Below, one piece after another: positions 1 to 7,535 of a DNA stretch of 32,741 nt. The stretch is from Synergistales bacterium (GTDB taxonomy: Bacteria > Synergistota > Synergistia > Synergistales > Aminobacteriaceae). Positions within the stretch are counted from its first letter, which is position 1, and each line of letters begins with the position of its first letter. The notes beneath the pieces are model-generated. The model was not told the origin of the DNA. It did no database searches and saw nothing but the letters and a program-made list of their open reading frames with translations. The stretch lies in contig BNVG01000006.1 of the NCBI GenBank assembly GCA_025997935.1, positions 1 to 32,741 on the forward strand, read 5' to 3'. The position numbers and the translations under genes were made by a program.

Positions 1-77
1 GATGCTCCTGTAAAATGCCGCGCCCCGAGTCGCTCACGGTAAAAACAACCTCAGCGTAATCCTGTTTCTTCTGCCAC
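1..77. repeat. 77-bp perfect inverted copy of kinase-gene interior
   Basis: Every base of this stretch equals the reverse complement of 2535-2611, which lies inside the ATP-binding domain coding part of the first hybrid kinase gene. The match stops at base 78 (c instead of t), exactly where the moaC reading frame becomes meaningful. The last six bases (tgccac, 72-77) fit both the inverted kinase copy and the conserved Cys-His of MoaC, so the join has 6 bp of microhomology. The copy begins at base 1 and so probably continues outside the window. The shape is typical of an inverted chimera formed during amplification or assembly; a real inverted duplication is the alternative. Confidence 0.95.
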
Positions 78-848
78 CCGATACGCTTGTCTTCGGTCAG
101 GGTCGAGTGTTCTCTTAACGTTGCCGACAACACGGTGGTCATACGCGCGCGCGTTAAGGCATACGAGACCACTGGCGTCGAGATGGAGGCTTTGACCGCC
201 GTCTCCGTCGCCGCTTTGACGATTTACGACATGTGCAAGGGTATAGACAAGGGTATGGTCATAGAAGGAGTGCGCCTTCTGCGAAAAAGCGGCGGTAAAA
301 GCGGCGATTATACCAGCGATAATATCGGCTCTCATATCGACGATGGCCCGCGCGCCGCTTTTCCTTCGCCTTTGCTGAATATAAGAGCCGCCGTTTTGAC
401 GGTCAGCGACAAGGGATCCAAGGGTGAGCGGCGCGACACCGCCGGGCCCGCTCTTATCGGGCTTTTGACGGAGGCCGGCGCGGAGGTTGGCTTGAGCGCT
501 ATCGTGCCGGACGAGCGCGAGCTAATAGCTTCGCGAATCAGAGAGTGGAGCGCGTCGGTGTCTTTGATTTTGACGACCGGCGGCACGGGGCTTTCTCAAA
601 GAGACGTCACGCCGGAGGCTCTTCTCGATGTTGGAGAGCGCGTCGTCCCCGGATTTGGAGAAATCATGAGAAGCGAATCGGCGAAGCGTACGCATAACGC
701 CCCGCTGTCACGCGCTCTCGCCGTGACCGTGGGGCGTTGTCTTGTCCTGTCTTTGCCCGGGAGCGAAAGGGGAGCGCGGGAATGCTTCGCGGCCGTGTTG
801 CCGTCGCTACGCCACGCCGTGGATATTTTGAACGGCGCTTCCGATTGA
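72..848 (+). CDS. moaC: MoaC-MogA fusion, molybdenum cofactor synthesis (5' partial)
   Basis: Fused molybdenum cofactor enzyme, truncated at its 5' end by the inverted junction. The first part is the C-terminal half of MoaC (cyclic pyranopterin monophosphate synthase): the CHP motif at 72-80, [22 protein letters not shown] with the Asp and Lys expected in the active site, and KSGGKSGD. After a linker of about 20 residues comes a complete MogA/MoaB-type domain (molybdopterin adenylyltransferase) with [15 protein letters not shown], a [15 protein letters not shown] stretch and LPGS. MoaC-MoaB/MogA fusions are known. About 70 N-terminal MoaC residues are missing, so no start codon is assigned; the open frame upstream of 72 is kinase-derived sequence. 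The stop is TGA at 846-848, and the next gene starts 64 nt downstream on the same strand. Confidence 0.9.
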   Translation, partial: CHPIRLSSVRVECSLNVADNTVVIRARVKAYETTGVEMEALTAVSVAALTIYDMCKGIDKGMVIEGVRLLRKSGGKSGDYTSDNIGSHIDDGPRAAFPSPLLNIRAAVLTVSDKGSKGERRDTAGPALIGLLTEAGAEVGLSAIVPDERELIASRIREWSASVSLILTTGGTGLSQRDVTPEALLDVGERVVPGFGEIMRSESAKRTHNAPLSRALAVTVGRCLVLSLPGSERGARECFAAVLPSLRHAVDILNGASD

Positions 849-912
849 ATATGGTATCATTATCAAGAGAAAAAGGAGCGTCTGCGGACGTTTCGGCGGT
901 GGGGGCGATAAC

Positions 913-3900
913 ATGAAAAAGCTGAAAGAATTCATCGACCGGTATATTTTTGGAAAGACTTTGCCCACTGATATGAGATTGCTCAACGCAACCTACGTTA
1001 TTGGCACGTTGGTGGTCGTGTCTGTTATCGCGGTCAAAGTTTTGGAGGGAAACGCCGAATATGTCGTAATGCTACTTGCTTTGTTGCTTTTACCTATTTT
1101 ATTTACGATTGTCCTGAGCGAAAATCAAAAACTTGTAAACATGTCGAACTGGATAATTATATTGTTGGTGTGCGGTTTTGCGGTGCCGTTTTCTTTCTTT
1201 ACTTTTGGCGGGATACAAAGCGGCATGAGCGCTTATTTTACGTTGTGCCTCTTCCTGATTTTCATTCTGATTAACGGATCCTTACTTTGGATAGCGGTAG
1301 CCGCTCAGCTGCTGATTATATTTTTCTGCCACTACGCGGCGTTTTATTACCCTCATTTGATAGAAAACATAACCCCATACCAAAACTACATTGACAGCCT
1401 GTCTACCTGTGTGATATGCGGCCTCTACATAGGGCTCGTCGCAAAATTTCATAAGTTGATTTACGACGAGGAAAATAGAAACATCAGCAAGTTCGACAAA
1501 GAATTAGCGAAGAGAAGCCAGATGTTGCGCGTGGTCAACGCCACGGCCATGAGGCTTTTGACGCCGGGGCTCGGCAAGTTTGACGAGTCTTTGCACAAGT
1601 GCATGGAAATGCTGGCACGGTGCGTGAGCGCGGATCGCGTTTATATCTGGAACACGAGAAAACAAAAAAACACGTTGCGTTATATGCAAATTGTCGAGTG
1701 GGTAGACAGCGCCAGGCGGAGTCCTTATACAGTGCCGAGGGGCAAGTTTTTTTCTATGAACGGCATACAGAGCTGGGAAGATCTTTTCGCCGACGGGCGT
1801 TGCGTAAACGGCCCCGTGAGTTCTTTCTCTCGGGAAGACAGAGAGAGGCTCATGCCCTTCCATATCATGTCTGTTTTGGCTATTCCGGTTTTCCTTCAGA
1901 ATAGCTTCTGGGGGTTTGTGAGCTTTGAGGACTGCCGTAACGAGCGTTATTTTCAGGAGGAAGAGGTGGCCATTTTGCGCTCGGGAAGCCTATTGATGGC
2001 CAACGCCATAGCGCGCAACGAAATGACCGCCGTGATGCGCGAGGCCGACGAGCGCAGCCGACGGTTGGAGGTCGAGACGCAGGCCGCGCAGATGGCCTCC
2101 AAAACGAAGAGCGCGTTTCTCGCCACGATGAGCCATGAGATACGTACGCCCCTCAACGCCATCATCGGTCTGTCGGAGGTGGAACTGCAAACCAGCTCTT
2201 TGAATGACTCGACGCGCGAGAACCTCGAAAAAATCCTCATGTCGGGGAACGGCCTCTTGGACATAGTCAACGATATTTTGGATATATCGAAGGTGGAGTC
2301 CGGAAAATTGGAGCTTGTTCCTGTCGAGTACGACATCGCCAACCTCATAAACGACGCGGTTCAGCTCAACATCGTACGCATAGGCAGTAAAAATATCATC
2401 TTCAATCTGCAAGTTGACGAGACTATTCCGACAAAACTGTACGGGGACAACATGCGCGTCAAGCAAATATTGAACAACTTGCTGTCGAACGCCTTCAAGT
2501 ACACCGACGAGGGTTATGTCATTTTTCGCGTCGAGTGGCAGAAGAAACAGGATTACGCTGAGGTTGTTTTTACCGTGAGCGACTCGGGGCGCGGCATTTT
2601 ACAGGAGCATCTCGACAGTCTTTTTTCGGAATACAAACAATTGGACGTGCGGGCGAACCGCAAGGTCGAAGGCACGGGCTTAGGCCTTTCCATAACGAAA
2701 AACATGGTCGAGATAATGGACGGGACGATCTTAGTGGACAGCGAGTACGGCAAGGGTAGCAAATTTGTCGTCAAACTTCGGCAGAAGATAATCAACCCGA
2801 CGCCGCTTGGCGCGGCGGCTGTGGATGATCTGAAAAAATTCCGTTTCGCGGAGGGCCACGGAGCCAAGAGCAAAAGCTTTATCCGCGCCCGTATGCCGTA
2901 TGGAAAAGTGCTTATAGTGGATGACGTCCCCACCAACTTAGATGTTGCGAAAGGTTTGATGCTACCTTACGGCCTGACGGTCGACTTGGCGAACAACGCC
3001 CGCGAGGCCATAGATAAAATACGAGCCCATGAGCGCGCTTATGATATAGTGTTCATGGATCACATGATGCCGGAAATTGACGGCATAGAGGCCACGAAGA
3101 TAATACGCGAGGAGATAGGCACGGACTACGCCAGGACTGTGCCGATAGTGGCGTTTACAGCCAACGCCGTCGAGGGTACCGAGAGGTTGTTTTTGTCGAA
3201 CGGCTTCGACTCCTATATTTCCAAGCCCATAGACGTTCTCAGATTAGATAGAATACTGAATCAATTTATACGCGACAAACAAACGAGTCAGACCATCGCC
3301 GAGGCCGAAAGCGCTGCGACTCTGAAAGATACGGCCGCCACGGACAATCCGCTTCTCGGCATGTCCGTGGCGGGTGTGAATATAGACTCGGGCGTCGCGC
3401 GTTACGGCGGCGCGGAGGGTTATCGTCAGGTTCTGCGGTCTTACATCGCCCATACGCCGTCGCTTCTCGAAAAAATGAGGGCGCTTTCAGAAGACGATAT
3501 GGAGAGTTACGCCATCACAGTGCACGGGCTTAAAGGCTCCAGTTACGGTATATGCGCCGACGTGGCTGGCAGGGGGGCGGAGGCTCTCGAGATGGCCTCG
3601 AAGGCCAAAGACTACGCGCTGGTGTCCGAGCGCAACGGCGATTTCATAAGCTCAATAGAGGATCTCGTCGAAGACCTGAAGCGTCTTTTGCGAAAGGTGG
3701 AGGAGAGAGGCGGGCCCAAGGCGAAAGAACATAAAGACGCCGTTGACAGATGTGCCCTGATGCAGTTACTCGACGCCTGCAGGCGTTTCAAGACCACGGC
3801 TATGGAAGAAGCTATGGCGGGCATAGAGATTTACGACTACGAGAGCGACGCGGAATTAGCCTCATGGCTGAGAGAGCAGTTAGATAATTTGGAGTACGAT

Positions 3901-3951
3901 TCAATAGCCAAGCGATTAGAGGAAGTTTTGAACGTGTCCGAACGGGAGTGA
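913..3951 (+). CDS. Membrane hybrid histidine kinase (6TM-GAF-HisKA-HATPase-REC-HPt)
   Basis: Hybrid sensor kinase of 1012 residues that should autophosphorylate on histidine and relay phosphate through its own receiver and phosphotransfer domains. About six hydrophobic segments lie between residues 25 and 178, followed by a GAF-like domain (about 205-375), HisKA with MSHEIRTPLN (His408), HATPase with NNLLSNAFKYT, DSGRGI and GTGLGLSI, a receiver with Asp716 in FMDHMMP, and an HPt domain with His871 in HGLKGSS. A helical tail of about 80 residues follows and is shared with the paralogue at 5118. The start is ATG with a GGGGG Shine-Dalgarno 7-8 nt upstream. No output domain is present, so the relay must end on a response regulator elsewhere. 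The stop lies 6 nt before the FIST gene. The ligand sensed is unknown. Confidence 0.93.
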   Translation: MKKLKEFIDRYIFGKTLPTDMRLLNATYVIGTLVVVSVIAVKVLEGNAEYVVMLLALLLLPILFTIVLSENQKLVNMSNWIIILLVCGFAVPFSFFTFGGIQSGMSAYFTLCLFLIFILINGSLLWIAVAAQLLIIFFCHYAAFYYPHLIENITPYQNYIDSLSTCVICGLYIGLVAKFHKLIYDEENRNISKFDKELAKRSQMLRVVNATAMRLLTPGLGKFDESLHKCMEMLARCVSADRVYIWNTRKQKNTLRYMQIVEWVDSARRSPYTVPRGKFFSMNGIQSWEDLFADGRCVNGPVSSFSREDRERLMPFHIMSVLAIPVFLQNSFWGFVSFEDCRNERYFQEEEVAILRSGSLLMANAIARNEMTAVMREADERSRRLEVETQAAQMASKTKSAFLATMSHEIRTPLNAIIGLSEVELQTSSLNDSTRENLEKILMSGNGLLDIVNDILDISKVESGKLELVPVEYDIANLINDAVQLNIVRIGSKNIIFNLQVDETIPTKLYGDNMRVKQILNNLLSNAFKYTDEGYVIFRVEWQKKQDYAEVVFTVSDSGRGILQEHLDSLFSEYKQLDVRANRKVEGTGLGLSITKNMVEIMDGTILVDSEYGKGSKFVVKLRQKIINPTPLGAAAVDDLKKFRFAEGHGAKSKSFIRARMPYGKVLIVDDVPTNLDVAKGLMLPYGLTVDLANNAREAIDKIRAHERAYDIVFMDHMMPEIDGIEATKIIREEIGTDYARTVPIVAFTANAVEGTERLFLSNGFDSYISKPIDVLRLDRILNQFIRDKQTSQTIAEAESAATLKDTAATDNPLLGMSVAGVNIDSGVARYGGAEGYRQVLRSYIAHTPSLLEKMRALSEDDMESYAITVHGLKGSSYGICADVAGRGAEALEMASKAKDYALVSERNGDFISSIEDLVEDLKRLLRKVEERGGPKAKEHKDAVDRCALMQLLDACRRFKTTAMEEAMAGIEIYDYESDAELASWLREQLDNLEYDSIAKRLEEVLNVSERE
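2535..2611. repeat. Source copy of the 77-bp inverted repeat
   Basis: This segment of the first hybrid kinase gene is the partner of bases 1-77 in the opposite orientation, with 77 of 77 positions identical. Here it sits in an intact reading frame with conserved protein sequence on both sides, around the G1 box of the histidine kinase ATPase domain. This copy is therefore the original and the one at the window start is the displaced copy. Confidence 0.95.
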
Positions 3952-3957
3952 GGATTG

Positions 3958-5103
3958 ATGATAAGGACATTGACGGCGTGTAGTATCGAAATTGACGACC
4001 CTGACGCGGCCGTGATGGAAATTTTAGAGCAGCTCGACTTAGAACACGCGCAGTTAAAAAACTCCGTCGGGCTTTTGGTCTGCCATGTAGATTTCATGGT
4101 GGAAAGCAACACCGTACAAAAGCTTTGCGCGAAGCTGCCCTTCGACGTATTGGGCATCAGCACAATGGGCAGCGCCACAAACAGGGGCGGAGGGCAATTT
4201 ATCCTGAATTTAGTCGTACTTACAAGCGACGACGTGTTTTTTTCCGTGGGGGCGAGCCGGCCTTTGATCGGGGATACGGAAGAAAAACTCAGAGAGCTTT
4301 ACAATATGGCGCGGGTGGGACTGCCCGAAAACCCGAAATTTATGCTGTCGTTTTTGCCGTTTCACAACAAAATAAAAATGGATTTCTTAGTTGATTACCT
4401 CAGTGAAATATCGGACGATACCCCGCTCTTTGGCATGATACCGTCTGACTTTGCGACGTCTTATCGGAATCCTATGGTGCTGTTTAACGGAAAGGTTCGT
4501 GACGACGCCATGGTTCTTCTTATGATGTCGGGCAATATAACGCCCAAGTTCGATGTTACAAACTTTTCCAGCGACACAACAATAGAGAGACCGGCCATAG
4601 TGACGAGAGTTGATGGCAATATTCTGCAAACAATAAATAACGATCCGGCCATAGAATATCTCCGCTCTATCGGCTTGTTCGACGAGAGTCAGGATATCGG
4701 AGATCAACCTTTTGCGTTGTGCTTCAGCGGCAAGAACGATGTTCAGCCCATCGCCCGCGCCATTATCGGACAAACGCCGGAGGGTTACGCTATCCTCGCC
4801 GGAAGCGTAAGTCCGAACAGTACAATCAGCGTAGGATTCGCCGACCGCGACGAAATAATCAAAACCGCGAAGGATATGGCGGCGCGGAACGGAGAGTCTT
4901 CTTTTAGGCTGTTTTCCTCATGCCTGAGCAGAAATTTCGCTCTTGGGTTAGACAACATGGACGAGATAGAGACTATCCGCTCTAACGTCGACGTTCCTTT
5001 TCTGTTTGCCTACTCCGGCGGGGAGATATGTCCTGCTGAAAACTCTGACGGCAAACTGATAAACTACTATCACAATTTGGCCTTGGCTTGCTGCTCTTTT
5101 TGA
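3958..5103 (+). CDS. FIST-domain sensory protein
   Basis: A protein of 381 residues resembling FIST (FIST_N plus FIST_C) proteins, a family proposed to sense small ligands, possibly amino acids, and usually found beside or fused to kinases and chemoreceptors. Family-like features are the LLVCHVDFM strand region, the GISTMGSATN turn, LFGMIPSDF, and a C-terminal half with FALCFSGKNDVQPIAR and a closing FLFAYSGGEI segment. There is no signal peptide or transmembrane segment, so it is probably cytosolic. ATG at 3958 is preferred over the TTG at 3955 because GGGAG at 3944-3948 is better spaced for it. It lies between two paralogous hybrid kinases with gaps of 6 and 14 nt, which suggests it modulates one or both. 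The assignment rests on overall pattern and context; no single residue is diagnostic. Confidence 0.82.
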   Translation: MIRTLTACSIEIDDPDAAVMEILEQLDLEHAQLKNSVGLLVCHVDFMVESNTVQKLCAKLPFDVLGISTMGSATNRGGGQFILNLVVLTSDDVFFSVGASRPLIGDTEEKLRELYNMARVGLPENPKFMLSFLPFHNKIKMDFLVDYLSEISDDTPLFGMIPSDFATSYRNPMVLFNGKVRDDAMVLLMMSGNITPKFDVTNFSSDTTIERPAIVTRVDGNILQTINNDPAIEYLRSIGLFDESQDIGDQPFALCFSGKNDVQPIARAIIGQTPEGYAILAGSVSPNSTISVGFADRDEIIKTAKDMAARNGESSFRLFSSCLSRNFALGLDNMDEIETIRSNVDVPFLFAYSGGEICPAENSDGKLINYYHNLALACCSF

Positions 5104-5117
5104 GAGGAGGCGAAAAC

Positions 5118-7535
5118 TTGACGGATCACACCACGGGAGAATACGAAGAGCTTTTGCGGGAGACTGAACGTCTGCGCCTAGAAAACAAAAAAGTGAACAG
5201 GCAGCTCACGGCGTTGCGGGATCTCATAGAGAGAGCCAAAACGGCCGCCAACGGCAGAGCCGCGTTCGGGTCCGTCATCTCGACAGAAAGGGCGCACCAG
5301 GAAATTTTTCTGAGCCTACTTTTGAAAAACAGCCCGGATATTATAATTATCATGAATAACGAAAGGCGGTTTCTCTACTGCACGGAGGCTTTTTTGGAGA
5401 AAGCCCACGTAGGAAACTTCGGCCTGATCAGCGGCAAGCCGTTTTCCTGGGTTTTCAGGAGCTTTATGGAGGCCAGTGAGATAAACCGAATGATGTATAT
5501 ATTTGAACGCGCTATGTCCGAGAAGAAAAACATCTCCCTCGAGAGAACTATAGATTTTGGAAAAGAGGGGTATCCCCGCACGTATTCCATTCACTTTACG
5601 CCTATGGCGGAGGCCAGAGGCAACGTCATAGGAGCGATGGCGCTCTTTCACGATATGACGGACTTCCTGCAGGCGCAGGAGTCTCTGGCCGCGTCTAAAG
5701 CCAAGAGCGAATTTTTGGCCACCATGAGCCATGAAATTCGCACGCCCCTGAACGCCATAATAGGGCTTTCCGAGGTGGAGCTACAGGAGACCTTGCCGGA
5801 CAGAACCAGAGATAACCTCGAAAAAATTTACGCGTCCGGATCGGGGCTTTTGAATATAGTGAACGATATTCTGGACATCTCAAAAATAGAATCGGGAAAC
5901 TTAGAGCTTATCCCCGTCGAATACGATATAGCAAACCTCATCAACGACACCGTGCAGATAAACATCGTCCGCATCGGCTCGAAAAAAATCACGTTCGACC
6001 TCGATGTCGACGATACTATCCCCGCGGGTCTTGTCGGGGATGAACTTAGGATACGGCAGATTTTGAGCAACCTACTCTCCAACGCTTTCAAATACACCGA
6101 GAGAGGGAAAGTTGTTCTCAGGGCCACATGGAAGAAGCATGAAGAGGACGCCGAAATCGTGTTTGTGGTCAGCGACACCGGGCGCGGCATACGCAAAGAC
6201 GACGTAGAAAGGCTTTTTGTGGAGTACAGACAGATGGATACCCGGGCGAACAGGCACATAGAGGGTACAGGGCTCGGGCTTTCCATAACCAAAAACCTGC
6301 TCGACCTGATGAAGGGCTCCGTGCACGTCGAGAGCGAATATGGCAGGGGCAGCGTATTTACGGTGAAAATTCGCCAAAGAATACATAACGGCGTGCCCAT
6401 TGGCAGGGAAACCGTCTCGAATTTGAAAGAGTTCCGCTTTGTGGGAAACGGGAGAACCAGGAGCAAAAACTTCATACGCAACCCCATGCCTTACGGCAAA
6501 GTTTTAGTTGTGGACGATGTCCCCACCAATCTCGACGTGGCCCGCGGGCTTCTCCTGCCTTACGGGCTTTCCATAGATACGGCGCTGAGCGCGCGGGAGG
6601 CTATCGATAAGATTCGATCTGAAAACCCGCGCTATGACCTGATATTTATGGATCATATGATGCCTGAAATGGACGGCCTCGAGGCCGCGCACGTCATAAG
6701 GGAGGAGATAGGCACGGAGTACGCGAGGAAGGTGCCTATTGTCGCGCTGACGGCAAACGCGCTGTCGGGCAACCGCGAGATGTTCCTGTCTCATGGTTTT
6801 GACGCTTTTATATCAAAGCCCATAGACATTCAGCAGATGGACAGAACGCTCAACAAATGGATAAAAGACAAGCAAACCCCGGAAACCCTGAAATGGGCGG
6901 AGAGTCAAGCCAATCCCAAGACCGAAAGCGATGAAATGAAGTTGGAGGGATTTGACGTGGACGGCCTCGATATAGCGTTTGGGGTTCAACGCTACGGCGG
7001 CGGCGGCGCTTATCTGAAGATTCTCGATTCATACCTGACTCACACGCCGCTTTTGCTGTCGAAAATGAAAGACCCCACAAAAGCTGACCTCTCGGAATAC
7101 ACCATCAACGTGCATGGGCTGAAAGGCTCCAGCAATGGCATCGGCGCCACGCTTGTAGCCAAAAGGGCGGAGGCTTTGGAGTTAGCGGCCAAAGCGGGGG
7201 ACTTCGAAGCCGTAATATCTGAAAACGACGCTTTTATCTCATTGACGGAGGCGTTATTGGCGGGCATAAACGCCATGCTGAGAAAGGCCGAGGGGCTTAT
7301 AGGCAAACGTGAACAAAGGCCCGAACCTGACAGAGCCCTTCTGTTTCGCCTGATGGAGGCCGCGAAGCACTTCAAAACCGCGGCTATGGATGATATTATC
7401 ATCGAGTTGCGTAGCTATGACTACGAAGCTGATGGAGAGCTTGTTACCTGGCTGAAAGAGCAGTTGGATAACTTAGAGTACAGCGCCATATGCGACCGCC
7501 TTGAAAGCGTGCTTTCTACCTCCCAATGTCCATAG
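5118..7535 (+). CDS. Cytosolic hybrid histidine kinase (PAS-HisKA-HATPase-REC-HPt)
   Basis: Soluble hybrid kinase of 805 residues, paralogous to the kinase at 913 from HisKA to the end. The N-terminus is a short Glu/Arg/Leu-rich coiled coil (about 5-40), followed by a PAS domain (about 65-180, with HDMTDFLQAQE at its exit), HisKA with His205 in MSHEIRTPLN, HATPase with NLLSNAFKYT, DTGRGI and GTGLGLSI, a receiver with Asp512 in FMDHMMP, HPt with His666 in HGLKGSS, and the same helical tail (about 735-805). TTG at 5118 is chosen because GGAGG at 5106-5110 lies 7 nt upstream; an earlier TTG at 5088 would overlap the FIST gene and lacks such a site. With no membrane segment, it may sense an internal signal or work with the FIST protein. 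Its last 10 bases overlap smc. Confidence 0.93.
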   Translation: MTDHTTGEYEELLRETERLRLENKKVNRQLTALRDLIERAKTAANGRAAFGSVISTERAHQEIFLSLLLKNSPDIIIIMNNERRFLYCTEAFLEKAHVGNFGLISGKPFSWVFRSFMEASEINRMMYIFERAMSEKKNISLERTIDFGKEGYPRTYSIHFTPMAEARGNVIGAMALFHDMTDFLQAQESLAASKAKSEFLATMSHEIRTPLNAIIGLSEVELQETLPDRTRDNLEKIYASGSGLLNIVNDILDISKIESGNLELIPVEYDIANLINDTVQINIVRIGSKKITFDLDVDDTIPAGLVGDELRIRQILSNLLSNAFKYTERGKVVLRATWKKHEEDAEIVFVVSDTGRGIRKDDVERLFVEYRQMDTRANRHIEGTGLGLSITKNLLDLMKGSVHVESEYGRGSVFTVKIRQRIHNGVPIGRETVSNLKEFRFVGNGRTRSKNFIRNPMPYGKVLVVDDVPTNLDVARGLLLPYGLSIDTALSAREAIDKIRSENPRYDLIFMDHMMPEMDGLEAAHVIREEIGTEYARKVPIVALTANALSGNREMFLSHGFDAFISKPIDIQQMDRTLNKWIKDKQTPETLKWAESQANPKTESDEMKLEGFDVDGLDIAFGVQRYGGGGAYLKILDSYLTHTPLLLSKMKDPTKADLSEYTINVHGLKGSSNGIGATLVAKRAEALELAAKAGDFEAVISENDAFISLTEALLAGINAMLRKAEGLIGKREQRPEPDRALLFRLMEAAKHFKTAAMDDIIIELRSYDYEADGELVTWLKEQLDNLEYSAICDRLESVLSTSQCP

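Noticed and set aside
1..59. Open frame before moaC ending at TAA 57-59
   Set aside because: It is the antisense translation of the kinase-gene copy (same as the opposite strand of 2553-2611), not a separate gene.
850..860. ATGGTATCAT as an extended -10 promoter for the first kinase gene
   Set aside because: TGGTATCAT fits an extended -10, but TTGAAC upstream is 21 nt away, too far for a normal spacer; not strong enough to annotate.
2100..6500. HisKA-REC DNA similarity between 2100-2900 and 5700-6500 as a mobile or recombination repeat
   Set aside because: Similarity follows protein conservation with many synonymous differences, so this is an old gene duplication.
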